A DNA stretch of 64,000 bases, taken from positions 1 through 64,000 of the forward strand of contig JABSRT010000012.1 in NCBI GenBank assembly GCA_013214945.1, given 5' to 3'. The translations under genes were made by a program, and so were the position numbers. Shown piece by piece: positions 1-7,748 of this stretch. The stretch's first letter is position 1. Every line of letters starts with the position of its first letter. This DNA is from Gammaproteobacteria bacterium (lineage in GTDB: Bacteria; Pseudomonadota; Gammaproteobacteria; Enterobacterales; Psychrobiaceae). The notes below the pieces were generated by a model. The model had not been told where the DNA came from and made no database searches. It saw nothing but the letters and a program-made list of their open reading frames with translations.

Positions 1-7
1 ATTAGCT

Positions 8-76
8 GATCTTGATGGATGTTATTGAATGATCTCCATCGATGTTATTAGGTGATCTCCATGGATGTTAATATGC
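8..76. repeat. three imperfect 23-bp tandem repeats
   Basis: Three adjacent 23-bp units start at 8, 31 and 54, each beginning GATCT and containing GATGTTA near the middle. They end where homology to the transposase fragment begins. The array may continue to the left of the window. Seen directly; function unknown. Confidence 0.6.
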
Positions 77-77
77 A

Positions 78-364
78 ACTGGGAAGGACGATATTACTCC
101 CAAGCGTTATTAGATGAACAAGCGTTGTTGAGCTGCATGATGTATGTTGATTTAAACCCAGTCCGTGCGGGCATGTGCGATGATTTAGAACATAGCGATT
201 ACACTTCCATCCAAACTCGAATTGCACAATACCAGCAGCACACAGAATCATCACAAGACCCGACTAGCAATAAGCATACTGATAACAAACCCCCAGAACA
301 ACCACGCTATTTAATGCCCTTTGGCTCAAGTAAAGACAACAATGCTATCGCGTTTGAATTTTAG
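78..364 (+). pseudogene. internal fragment of a Y1-family transposase gene
   Basis: This stretch is nearly identical to an internal part (about 925-1198) of the complete transposase gene just downstream. It encodes the conserved segment with WEGRYYSQALLDEQ and MMYVDLNPVRAG but lacks the N-terminal HUH domain and the C-terminus. Homology stops at about 357, a few bases before the left inverted repeat of the intact element, and a TAG inside that repeat closes the frame. A 6-bp length difference lies in the low-complexity linker. It is a truncated relic of a second copy, probably left by a nested or adjacent insertion, and is not expected to be active. Confidence 0.85.
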
Positions 365-389
365 ACACCCATAATTTTTAGACGGCTAA
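362..389 (+). repeat. left inverted repeat of the transposase element
   Basis: Its outer 9 bp and inner 11 bp are exact inverse matches of the copy at 1623-1650; only the 8-bp AT-rich centre differs. The outer end supplies the TAG that terminates the truncated transposase frame upstream. Confidence 0.8.
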
Positions 390-441
390 TTACTTTTTGT
401 ACTAGGCTAGAGTCCTACTAAATGAGAGTGGGAGTAGCATC

Positions 442-1437
442 ATGGCTAGAGCGAGAGGAAGTCTCATCGATTTATCGGCGACCCCTTATTATCACGTGGT
501 TTCACGGTGTGTTCGGCGTGCATATTTATGTGGCGAAGACAAATACTCGGGTAAAAATTACAACCACCGACGACAATGGGTGTTAGACAAAATTCATCTG
601 TTGTCTAGCATATTTGCCATTGATATTGCCGCGTATGCGATTATGAGTAACCACTATCATCTGGTGTTACGCGTTGACCGTGACCAAGGACTAGCATGGT
701 CTCAAGATGAAGTGATAGAGCGTTGGTATCGCCTTTATAATGGCAACGCCTTGGTTGATTTATATCGTAAAGGCATGATTGACGATGAAGCGAGCCTCAA
801 CAAAGTCGCTGAGTTTGCAGCGCTCTGGCGAGAGCGTTTGTATGACATCAGTTGGTTTATGCGTAACCTTAATGAATATATTGCCAGAGAAGCGAACAAA
901 GAAGATAAGTGTAAAGGGCGTTACTGGGAAGGACGATATTACTCCCAAGCGTTATTAGATGAACAAGCCTTGCTGAGTTGCATGATGTATGTTGATTTAA
1001 ACCCTGTCCGTGCAGGTATGTGTGATGACTTAGAACATAGTGATTACACTTCGATTCAAACCCGCATTGCACAATACCAGCAGCACACAGAATCATCACA
1101 AGACCAGACTAGCAACAAGCCGACTGGCAAACCCCCAGAACAACCGCGCTATTTAATGCCCTTTGGCTCAAGTGAAGACAACAATGCTATCGCGTTTACA
1201 CTGTACGACTATTTAGAGCTTGCCGATTGGAGTGGGCGAGCGATACACCCCAACAAAAGTGGTTCGATTGACGACACCACCCCAAAACTGATTGATAGGC
1301 TAGGGATAAGTCCCGACGATTGGATAGAAGTGATAAAGAACTTTAGGCGACAATATGGTCACTTTGCTGGCAGCGAATACGCGTTGCGGCAATGTGCAAA
1401 CGACCACGGACAGTGTTGGCATAAAGGCGTCGGCTAA
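442..1437 (+). CDS. Y1-family (HUH) transposase, REP-associated type
   Basis: The 331-residue protein belongs to the Y1_Tnp (transposase IS200-like) superfamily. The metal-binding HUH motif is HYH at residues 71-73 (in MSNHYHLVLR), and Tyr146 in NEYIARE is the likely nucleophile. Residues 162-192 carry the family signature WEGRYYSQ and YVDLNPVRAG. The start at 442 is supported by GGGAG seven bases upstream. Members nick and join single-stranded DNA at hairpin-forming ends. The gene is intact and lies between oppositely oriented 28-bp repeats. It is about twice the length of minimal RAYT proteins because of a C-terminal extension with no family I can name. Family assignment is firm; activity is inferred. 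Confidence 0.9.
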   Translation: MARARGSLIDLSATPYYHVVSRCVRRAYLCGEDKYSGKNYNHRRQWVLDKIHLLSSIFAIDIAAYAIMSNHYHLVLRVDRDQGLAWSQDEVIERWYRLYNGNALVDLYRKGMIDDEASLNKVAEFAALWRERLYDISWFMRNLNEYIAREANKEDKCKGRYWEGRYYSQALLDEQALLSCMMYVDLNPVRAGMCDDLEHSDYTSIQTRIAQYQQHTESSQDQTSNKPTGKPPEQPRYLMPFGSSEDNNAIAFTLYDYLELADWSGRAIHPNKSGSIDDTTPKLIDRLGISPDDWIEVIKNFRRQYGHFAGSEYALRQCANDHGQCWHKGVG

Positions 1438-1477
1438 AACGGCAAGATAAATACACCACGGTAAATACAACCTCTAA

Positions 1478-1496
1478 CAGCCTTAAGGCTGGCTTT
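1478..1496 (+). terminator. possible weak terminator after the transposase gene
   Basis: CAGCC-TTAA-GGCTG forms a 5-bp stem followed by GCTTTG. It is placed correctly after the stop codon but is short and has a poor T run. Confidence 0.3.
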
Positions 1497-1622
1497 GTCA
1501 TGCCTGAAATTCAACAATTGTAGGTAAATTTGGCTCTAATCACCTTACAAAAAATCAGTGCTAGAAAAACAATAAAGCAGAAACGAAAAGAGAGCAGTTA
1601 GTAATCAATTGACTCAAGAAGT

Positions 1623-1650
1623 TTAGCCGTCTAAATTATTTGGGTGTCTA
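1623..1650 (-). repeat. right inverted repeat of the transposase element
   Basis: Inverse partner of 362-389: TTAGCCGTCTA, an AT-rich centre, then GGGTGTCTA. The last three bases, read on the minus strand, provide the TAG stop of the neighbouring minus-strand gene. Confidence 0.8.
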
Positions 1651-1989
1651 TTTTTCTTTTGATGTAAAATACAAACCGTCAATGAAGGCTTCACGGTAAT
1701 TGAGTATCTTTTCAACATCATCTCCTTCGGTAAACTCGCGCCCTTCGCTCATATTTATTGCAAATACAAATGTCATCGCCGCTAAGATTAAATCGTGAGG
1801 CCTAGAACCATATTTACCATCAAATAATTGAGGATTTTGATCATAAGTTTCATTAACTAAATGATTAGCTATGCGCAGGTTATTACCTGATACATTATAG
1901 TTTACTTCATATGCATCCAAGAACAGTCTAATGTGAGTAAGAGCTTTAGATTTATAAGCCGTATTTTTTATTCCAGAAAAAAATCCCAT
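1648..1989 (-). CDS. hypothetical protein, 113 residues
   Basis: I do not recognise this protein. It is a small, soluble, AT-rich reading frame starting MGFFSGIKNTAY, with mixed helix-prone segments and no signal peptide or membrane segment. An AAGG-type ribosome binding site lies about 7 bases upstream of the ATG. The reading frame ends on a TAG inside the inverted repeat of the adjacent transposase element, so the native C-terminus may have been cut by that insertion. It lies between mobile DNA and toxin-antitoxin genes, so it is probably accessory. Confidence 0.6.
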   Translation of the reverse strand: MGFFSGIKNTAYKSKALTHIRLFLDAYEVNYNVSGNNLRIANHLVNETYDQNPQLFDGKYGSRPHDLILAAMTFVFAINMSEGREFTEGDDVEKILNYREAFIDGLYFTSKEK

Positions 1990-2295
1990 ATTATTACCTT
2001 AATTATCCATAATTAATTTAATAATAATACTTTTATCTTTGAAATCAATTGCTTTAAATGGAAGTTACATCAAATGTTATCATCCCAACAGCAGTTACGT
2101 AATAATAAAGAACTGAGTGAATAGTTCTGTATAGTGATATACACCTCTGAAACCCTTGATGCTGCACCCTAGTGTGACCCCCCCCTTAGAACCCCTTGGT
2201 TACATGTGACCACCTATCACTCAAAGTAACCCAAGGGAGTCTCACGCCGTAGCTTCATCAGGGTGAAGTGCACCACGTACGAATATCAATTCGAG
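1990..2295. other. intergenic stretch with one imperfect inverted repeat
   Basis: No gene is visible. CCCTTGGTTAC at 2193-2203 is the inverse of GTAACCCAAGGG at 2226-2237 with one bulged base. It lies downstream of yoeB on the minus strand and could help terminate or protect that transcript. A run of eight C (2178-2185) is also present. Confidence 0.45.
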
Positions 2296-2556
2296 TTATG
2301 TGCTGTAGTGATATCGCAGTTGAGCAATGAGAATCGTATCATCTTGGTATTTATACACAATACGGTGTTCATCGTTTATTCGTCGAGACCAGTAACCAGC
2401 TAACCCATGTTTTAGTGGTTCGGGTTTACCAATTCCGCTATAAGGCGATCGTTGTATTTCTTTAATTAACGTATTAATTCGCTTTAACATTTTTTTATCG
2501 GTAGTTTGCCAGTACAGATAGTTTTCCCATGCTTTTGTTGCAAACGTTAATTTCAT
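2296..2556 (-). CDS. yoeB: YoeB-family mRNA interferase toxin
   Basis: The 86-residue protein matches YoeB over its whole length. All catalytic residues known from the E. coli enzyme are at the same positions: Glu46 (in GKPEPLKH), Arg65 (in DEHRIVY) and His83, followed by Tyr84. YoeB cleaves mRNA in the ribosomal A site and is held inactive by YefM. Its ATG overlaps the yefM stop by four bases, as usual for this operon. The gene appears intact and functional. Assignment is firm. Confidence 0.96.
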   Translation of the reverse strand: MKLTFATKAWENYLYWQTTDKKMLKRINTLIKEIQRSPYSGIGKPEPLKHGLAGYWSRRINDEHRIVYKYQDDTILIAQLRYHYST

Positions 2557-2804
2557 TCAAGCAACTCTCGTTCGGTACCTTGGCCTGCTTCAAGTTCTGC
2601 AATTGAATCGAGCAAATGCCTTGCATTGGCTGGCGAACGGAGTAAGTATGTTGTTTCTTCCATTGCTTGGTAATCTTCAAGAGACATCATTACAACGGGA
2701 GCCTCACTTTTTCGCGTAATAATGATTGGTGCGTGATCATTGCAAACTTGCGCCATAGTTGAGGCTAAATTGGCACGAGCAGATGTATAGCTTATAGCAT
2801 CCAT
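2553..2804 (-). CDS. yefM: YefM-family antitoxin
   Basis: The 83-residue protein is a Phd/YefM antitoxin that neutralises YoeB and represses its own operon. The N-terminal half, starting MDAISYTSARANL, is the DNA-binding fold. The motif YLLRSPANARHLLDSI is typical of the toxin-binding half. A longer frame reaches 2843, but the start at 2804 is preferred: GGAG lies seven bases upstream and the resulting length equals that of E. coli YefM. It precedes yoeB with a 4-bp overlap. A palindrome just upstream is a likely operator. Confidence 0.95.
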   Translation of the reverse strand: MDAISYTSARANLASTMAQVCNDHAPIIITRKSEAPVVMMSLEDYQAMEETTYLLRSPANARHLLDSIAELEAGQGTERELLE

Positions 2805-2822
2805 GTGGTTCTCCAAAGTGTT

Positions 2823-2844
2823 CATGTACTTAATGCTGTACATG
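2823..2844 (-). promoter_or_regulatory. putative YefM operator
   Basis: CATGTAC and GTACATG form a perfect 7-bp inverted repeat with an 8-bp spacer, ending about 18 bp upstream of the yefM start. YefM of E. coli binds palindromes with a TGTACA core, which is present here. Position and motif fit autorepression. Confidence 0.65.
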
Positions 2845-2866
2845 TTAGTCTAATGGCACATAATAA

Positions 2867-2911
2867 GCAACTCACGCTGAGTATGACAAACTTTGTAAGA
2901 AGTATTCATAG
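2867..2911 (+). pseudogene. higB: C-terminal remnant of a HigB toxin
   Basis: The frame ending at TAG 2909-2911 reads ATHAEYDKLCKKYS. The block THAEYDK is characteristic of the C-terminus of the HigB (RelE-superfamily) toxins that precede higA genes of the type found next door. Everything upstream is missing: two stop codons lie directly before the fragment and the yefM operator is 22 bp away. This looks like the tail of a deleted toxin gene. The match is short, so the call is an inference supported mainly by its position before higA. Confidence 0.55.
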
Positions 2912-2922
2912 AGGACATAGTA

Positions 2923-3339
2923 ATGAACATAGCTAGATTAAAAGAACAAGCAAAGTCACTATTTTCAAGTGCTGGTTTCATTACTCATATTCAAAATGAA
3001 GACGACTATGAATCGGCATTAGAATTAATGGATGAACTTATTGAAGACTATGATGAGCAAAAACCATTAATCGAAGTACTTTCTATCTCTATTGAGCGCT
3101 GGGAAGAATAATCAGAAGAATTTGCTCAATTCAATGCCAAAATTGAATGTTTAGACAGCGGAGTATCTGTTTTGAGAGTGCTAATGGATCAGCATAAGCT
3201 TAATACAACTGATTTTAAAAACGAGATTGGTGGGAAAAGCATGGTATCTATGATTTTGAATAAAAAAAGAAAATTATCTCTCCAACATATCAAAGCCTTA
3301 TCAAATAGATTTGGAATATCCCCACTGCTATTTATTTAA
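2923..3339 (+). pseudogene. higA: HigA-family antitoxin interrupted by an in-frame stop
   Basis: Read through, this frame gives 138 codons, the length of E. coli HigA, and it aligns along its whole length: an acidic N-terminal half ending RWEE, then SEEFAQFN, then the helix-turn-helix half with MVSMILNKKRKLS and RFGISPLLF. A TAA at 3109-3111 replaces one residue after RWEE, where the E. coli protein has Ser. The upstream piece is only 62 residues and lacks the DNA-binding domain. ATG codons downstream could yield a short DNA-binding fragment, but no good ribosome binding site is seen. With the higB tail just before it, this is a decaying toxin-antitoxin locus. A sequencing error is the alternative. 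Confidence 0.85.
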
Positions 3340-3376
3340 TATTACTTAATCGTGGTGGAGTTCAATTAAGTAATAT
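3339..3376 (+). terminator. perfect 12-bp inverted repeat after higA
   Basis: ATATTACTTAAT and its exact inverse ATTAAGTAATAT are separated by 14 bases. The left arm begins on the last base of the higA stop codon. It may be a transcript-end hairpin, although no T run follows, or the edge of an inserted cassette. Confidence 0.5.
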
Positions 3377-3473
3377 CGAAGTATCAGGGAAATAAAAAAG
3401 GATATTTAGATGGATCTTAGTTCGTACTAATTTATATGCAGGCACGATACTGTGATCCAAATATCGTGTACTT

Positions 3474-4193
3474 TTACTCGAATGATCCGGCAAGTAATAG
3501 CTGCTCAGTCAAACAATAACGTTGCCACCAATCACTTTCACTTAATAACTTATCGATTAATGCTTGTTCTTTAGCGCTGCCATAGCTTGCTGCCGGTTGT
3601 GTGATGTTGGATGAGTGCTGCATTATATTGCCTGTTGACGCGGTTAACAAGGCGCTGCAATGACTATTATGGGCTTGATAATTATGGGTGCTTGTTGCCG
3701 TTAGTAAAGTAGGGCAAACCGGGTAAATCGGTAAATTCGGGCACAAATAAAATAGTAACCAACTAGCGGCTTGCTCTTGGTAGCTACTGCCAAACAACTG
3801 CTGCGCGGCAGCCGCGACCAGCTCCGCTGCTAAAACAGCTTTAGCTGACGCGTTGTCGAAGTTTATAGGTTGTGTTAGTTGTGGCCATTGCGGCTGTAAA
3901 TATTCACGGACAAACAGTTCAATGTTTGGGGCTATATCGTGATGGCTCATGCCAACACTGGGCAGGGTTTTAGCTTGCCACAAAATATGAAGGTAGGTTT
4001 TATCAACTAAGGTACGACCGGCATTGGTCCATTCAAATTGGGCGGCGCGTTCAAGGCTGCCATAAAAAAGGGTTAATAGGGCATTTTCACTGCTGCGAAT
4101 ATCAAACCCACTGCCAACCAAGGCATTAGGCTGGCTCCAGTTATGATGCATTAATGTGGGCAGGGTAGTTTGTTGCGCGGTTTTATTATTCAT
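3474..4193 (-). CDS. hypothetical protein, 239 residues
   Basis: I do not recognise a family. The protein is soluble with no signal peptide, contains helix-rich Ala/Leu/Gln segments, and has a His/Ser/Thr-rich stretch near residues 165-200. I chose the ATG at 4193 over a GTG at 4205 because a GAG lies about eight bases upstream of the ATG. It lies downstream of the TRAP transporter operon in the same direction but is separated from it by a terminator hairpin, so it is probably transcribed separately. No function is proposed. Confidence 0.7.
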   Translation of the reverse strand: MNNKTAQQTTLPTLMHHNWSQPNALVGSGFDIRSSENALLTLFYGSLERAAQFEWTNAGRTLVDKTYLHILWQAKTLPSVGMSHHDIAPNIELFVREYLQPQWPQLTQPINFDNASAKAVLAAELVAAAAQQLFGSSYQEQAASWLLFYLCPNLPIYPVCPTLLTATSTHNYQAHNSHCSALLTASTGNIMQHSSNITQPAASYGSAKEQALIDKLLSESDWWQRYCLTEQLLLAGSFE

Positions 4194-4205
4194 TATCAAG
4201 CTCAC

Positions 4206-4238
4206 AATAAAAAAGGCGTACTATAACTAGCACGCCTT
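4206..4238 (-). terminator. rho-independent terminator of the TRAP operon
   Basis: On the minus strand AAGGCGT and ACGCCTT form a stem that runs into a T-rich tract (TTTTTTATT). It lies 29 bp after the dctM stop. Confidence 0.8.
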
Positions 4239-4266
4239 ACTTTAGGTTTAACTGGCAGATTAACAA

Positions 4267-5607
4267 TTAGTAACCAAATAGCCGTGGCAAGAACAAGGTG
4301 ATTTCTGGCACGAATGCAATGATAAATACCGCGACCGTCGAGACAAAGGCAAAAGGCAATGCTTTAACCGTGACTTCTTCGAGCGAGATGTTCGAGATGC
4401 CCGACGCAACAAACAAGTTCTCTCCCAGGGGCGGGGTAGAGAAGCCAATCGACAAGCTGCAAACCATCACAATACCAAAGTGGACAGGATCAATGCCCAA
4501 GCTATAAGTGACGGGCAGTAGCACGGGGGTTAAGATCATAATTGCCGCAAGCGTTTCCATAAACATGCCAACAAACAACAAGAACACAATGATTAAGGCC
4601 CAAATAATATAAATGTTATCGGTCACACTTAACATTGACTCTGCCACCACACCCGGAATATTATTTTCGACTAATACTCGGCCAAATACTGTGGCAGTAA
4701 ATAAGATTAATAAGACTCGTCCTGATAACCAAGTGGTGGTTTCAAGTGACCGAAATAGATCCGCCCATTTAAGCTCTTTGTGAATAAATACTCCGACAAA
4801 CAAAGTATAAAAAATAGCGACGATGGCTGATTCTGTCGGGGTGAAAAACCCTGAGTATATGCCGCCCAAAATAACCAGCGGTGCCATCACCGACCAAATT
4901 CCGCTCCGAAAAGCGCTTTTGATATGTTTAATGTCCCAACCTTCTTCGGTGCCCATGTAACCGTTGCGACGGCAACGAATGTAGTTCATGGTCAATAAGC
5001 TTAATGAAAAAACTAAGCCGGGTAAAAAGCCAGCGACGAACATTTTAGTAATAGACACTGTTTGAAAACTGCCGTGTTCAGCAAGTGCCGCTTCTGGCAC
5101 CGTTAAGCCAATCGCTGATATCCCAAAAATAACCATTGGTATTGATGGCGGAATAATAATGCCCAGACCTCCCGATGACGCGGTAAGCGCTGACGCATAA
5201 CCTTTGTCATAACCGCGATTAACCATCGCCGGGATCATTAACATGCCAACTGCTGCTGTGGTGGCAGGACCTGAGCCGGAAATCGCGCCGAAAAACATAC
5301 AGGCTAAAATGGTTGCCGCGCCAATGCCGCCGGTAATTGGACCGGCGAAACTCTCAGCCAAGTTAACTAAGCGTTTCGAAATGCCTGCCGCTTCCATTAA
5401 GGCACCCGCCAAAATAAACGAGGGCAGTGCCATTAAGGGAAATGAACCGACAGAGGTAAAGGCTATTTGAACCATTTTTATGGGATTTTGTTCGAGGTAA
5501 AATAGGCTACACAGTGCTGAAACGCCAAGTGCGACGGTAACGGGCGCACCGATAAATAATAAGACAGTGAATGTGCCAAAGAGTACGAGTATTATATTTG
5601 AATCCAT
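4267..5607 (-). CDS. dctM: TRAP transporter large permease (DctM type)
   Basis: The 446-residue protein is the large membrane subunit of a tripartite ATP-independent periplasmic transporter. It is very hydrophobic throughout, with about a dozen membrane segments and family blocks such as GGLGIIIPPSIPM and FTPTESA, and GFSTPPLGENLF near the C-terminus. This subunit forms the sodium-driven translocation channel in the inner membrane. AGGAG lies seven bases before the ATG. It is the last gene of dctP-dctQ-dctM. The substrate is probably a C4-dicarboxylate or another small organic acid; the sequence cannot decide which. Confidence 0.95.
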   Translation of the reverse strand: MDSNIILVLFGTFTVLLFIGAPVTVALGVSALCSLFYLEQNPIKMVQIAFTSVGSFPLMALPSFILAGALMEAAGISKRLVNLAESFAGPITGGIGAATILACMFFGAISGSGPATTAAVGMLMIPAMVNRGYDKGYASALTASSGGLGIIIPPSIPMVIFGISAIGLTVPEAALAEHGSFQTVSITKMFVAGFLPGLVFSLSLLTMNYIRCRRNGYMGTEEGWDIKHIKSAFRSGIWSVMAPLVILGGIYSGFFTPTESAIVAIFYTLFVGVFIHKELKWADLFRSLETTTWLSGRVLLILFTATVFGRVLVENNIPGVVAESMLSVTDNIYIIWALIIVFLLFVGMFMETLAAIMILTPVLLPVTYSLGIDPVHFGIVMVCSLSIGFSTPPLGENLFVASGISNISLEEVTVKALPFAFVSTVAVFIIAFVPEITLFLPRLFGY

Positions 5608-5621
5608 GAGTAACTCCTGAG

Positions 5622-6218
5622 CTATTTACTGTCGTTATCGACGCGGTTAGCAGGTTTTTTGTTGTTTTTATCGCTTTTTTCGTCAAAGTCGAGCTCTAAT
5701 TCGTTTAATTGTTCTAGTTCTTTAGCATCTGGATCTCGAATGTCGATGCCTTTTACAAACTTGTAATAGTTGACTTGAATGATCCGAAAGGTCATTAAAC
5801 TAAAGGCAATTGGCAACACTAGATAGATGTATTTCATCGGAATGCCAAGGGTTTGAGATTTCCAGAATAAATTCATTTTATGAAAAACAAAGTCGTATGA
5901 CAGGTAGACGAAATAGCAATTAAAGGCAATCCAAATTGCGTCAGATAGAAACTCTAGAAAAGTCGCTACTTTAGGAGGCATTAATTTATATTGAAAGGTT
6001 ACCCGGTTATGCGCTGCAAGTTTAGCGGCGTAACTTGCGCCAAAAAAAACAAACCACACAAACATATAAACCGATAATTCCTCACTCCATGACAACGAAT
6101 AACCAAACAATTGCCGCGAAATTATTTGCGCAAATAAAATGCAAACAAACGCCGCGAGCAAGGTCCGACAAATGTAGCTTTCAATGTTATCGAGAAATTT
6201 AAAGATCTTACGACCCAT
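5622..6218 (-). CDS. dctQ: TRAP transporter small permease (DctQ type)
   Basis: The 198-residue protein has four hydrophobic segments and the family pattern SWSEELSVYMFVWFVFFG. It is the small membrane subunit that pairs with DctM and receives the loaded binding protein. The C-terminal 40 residues are a highly charged cytoplasmic tail rich in Glu, Asp and Lys, longer than usual. The gene is followed 14 bp later by dctM. A strong hairpin separates it from dctP upstream. Confidence 0.93.
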   Translation of the reverse strand: MGRKIFKFLDNIESYICRTLLAAFVCILFAQIISRQLFGYSLSWSEELSVYMFVWFVFFGASYAAKLAAHNRVTFQYKLMPPKVATFLEFLSDAIWIAFNCYFVYLSYDFVFHKMNLFWKSQTLGIPMKYIYLVLPIAFSLMTFRIIQVNYYKFVKGIDIRDPDAKELEQLNELELDFDEKSDKNNKKPANRVDNDSK

Positions 6219-6238
6219 AACTGCACCCTCTTAGATAA

Positions 6239-6267
6239 GACCGGTGCTAATGGCATTAGCACCGGTC
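6239..6267 (-). other. intercistronic stem-loop between dctP and dctQ
   Basis: A perfect 13-bp stem (GACCGGTGCTAAT and its inverse) encloses a 3-base loop, and no T run follows. Such structures often stabilise the 3' end of binding-protein mRNA so that it outnumbers the permeases. The structure is seen; the role is inferred. Confidence 0.7.
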
Positions 6268-6297
6268 AATTGTGATAATAGATTAAGAGATAATGGC

Positions 6298-7299
6298 TTA
6301 AACTTTTTCACGTCCTAAGACAGTTAATGCGTTGTTTACTTTCGCTTTGCCACCGATACTTTCATAAAATTGTGGCCATACTGCGTCGGTCGCTTTTTTA
6401 ATCCACTCGACTTCACCGTTGGCAGGGTCAGTAATTTCCATGCCACGCTTAATGAGCTCAGCCTTGATTTTTATTTCGCTGGAGACCAAAGACCTAGCGC
6501 TGTAATCAGTTGCAGCTTTACCTGCAGCGAGAATTGCGGCTTGGGTTGCTTTGTTTTGATCTTGGAATACTGATTCACTGACGATTAACGGCTCAATTGA
6601 AAACAAATAACGAACGTTGGTGATGTACTTTTGGACCTCGTCAAACTTCATCGCGTAAATAGTGATGTATGGATTGTCTTGGCCGTCGATAACGCCCTGT
6701 TGCAAGCCGGTAAAGGTTTCAGACCATGCCATTGGTGTTGGATTGATGCCCCAAGATTTGTAGGTTTCGATCATGATTTCATTCTTTGGTACCCGAATTA
6801 CCATGCCTTTAAGGTCTGCGAGCGTTTTGATTGGGCGCTTTGAGTTGCTTAATACGCGAAAGCCCGAATAAGCCCAGCCAATAATACGCACGCCAGCATC
6901 ACGTTTGGTATTTTCGATCAGCTTTTTGCCAATATCACCTTGAGTGAGCGTAACAGCATCTTCCAAACTTTGGATCATATAAGGCAAGGTTAACAGGCCG
7001 ACCGAGGGTGAAAAAGGCGTGACATTATTGATCGCCAGGATTGAAAAATCTAAGGTACCAATTGACGCGTCATTAACGGTGTCTTGTTCGCTGCCGAGTT
7101 GGCCATTTAAGAATAATTTGGCACTGTGTTTTGTATGGGCTGATAGTTCTTCGATGAATTTTTTACCTAGCGCTTCTTGCGTTCCGCCTGCACCGTCACC
7201 AACGGCAATGTTAAATTTAGCAGCACTGACGGTATTGGTGGCAAGCATGAGGCTGGCGGCGAGGATAAGTGCTTTGGCGATGTTATTATTGTTACTCAT
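6298..7299 (-). CDS. dctP: TRAP transporter solute-binding protein (DctP type)
   Basis: The 333-residue precursor begins with a clear signal peptide (residues 1-26, hydrophobic core ALILAASLMLA, cleavage after VSA). The mature protein has the DctP fold, with family blocks GYLNGQLGSEQD-like near residue 70 and RVPKNEIMIETYKSWG and GVIDGQDNP further on. The conserved Arg of RVPKNEI usually binds the carboxylate of the ligand, which supports an organic acid substrate. The frame extends to 7341, but the ATG at 7299 has GGAG six bases upstream and opens a normal signal peptide. It is the first gene of the transporter operon. Confidence 0.94.
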   Translation of the reverse strand: MSNNNNIAKALILAASLMLATNTVSAAKFNIAVGDGAGGTQEALGKKFIEELSAHTKHSAKLFLNGQLGSEQDTVNDASIGTLDFSILAINNVTPFSPSVGLLTLPYMIQSLEDAVTLTQGDIGKKLIENTKRDAGVRIIGWAYSGFRVLSNSKRPIKTLADLKGMVIRVPKNEIMIETYKSWGINPTPMAWSETFTGLQQGVIDGQDNPYITIYAMKFDEVQKYITNVRYLFSIEPLIVSESVFQDQNKATQAAILAAGKAATDYSARSLVSSEIKIKAELIKRGMEITDPANGEVEWIKKATDAVWPQFYESIGGKAKVNNALTVLGREKV

Positions 7300-7748
7300 C
7301 TGTTTCTCCATAATGTTAATCGCTCCTTGATTGCGGAGCATAGTAGCCTTTGACGTTTCAATTAATACGCTAACAAGACTTTGGTTTTATGATTATGTGA
7401 TTTCATTATTCTTTGGTTTCATTATTGTGCAGCACTATCATAAAATGGCGATATGGTCGCTACTGCTTCAAAAACGACATTGACCACTTCAAATTTAGTT
7501 GTTGGTTAATAATGTGATTACATAGTTAACGTTCAGCGCATTGTTTTTTAGAACCAGCCATCGGATCTAATTGGGGCCACATTTTAACTTGTTGATTTTA
7601 AATAAACTTGCATGGTATATCAGTGGTGTTTGTTGGCTTTAATCGTGGGGGAATAGCGTGACTGCTGACAATTAACTGGGTGATGGGGTCGTGCAAAGGC
7701 TAGCCGGTATTTTTGTGGCTAACCCTTTTAATAGCGCGGTAGATATTA
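7300..7748. other. intergenic region upstream of dctP
   Basis: No gene is visible. The region is AT-rich and must hold the dctP promoter; I found no convincing sigma-54 site or operator. The 3' end of the yaeH-like gene faces it. Confidence 0.4.

Larger units (their letters stand above)
362..1650 (+). mobile_element. transposase-bearing element bounded by 28-bp inverted repeats
   Basis: The 1.29-kb interval is framed by matching ends at 362-389 and 1623-1650 in opposite orientation. Each end has TAGACACCC on the outside, an 8-bp AT-rich middle that differs, and TAGACGGCTAA on the inside. The only gene is a Y1/HUH transposase. HUH transposases of the REP-associated (RAYT) group are commonly flanked by oppositely oriented REP sequences, which fits this layout, though the protein is longer than a minimal RAYT. 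No obvious target-site duplication is visible. Confidence 0.7.

Noticed and set aside
48-254. Minus-strand open frame over the transposase fragment
   Set aside because: It is the antisense shadow of the transposase fragment; a similar shadow occurs at 869-1099 over the intact gene, and neither has a ribosome site.
2190-2240. Possible integron attC site or phage attachment site near the toxin-antitoxin genes
   Set aside because: The hairpin lacks the paired RYYYAAC and GTTRRRY core sites and no integrase gene is present.
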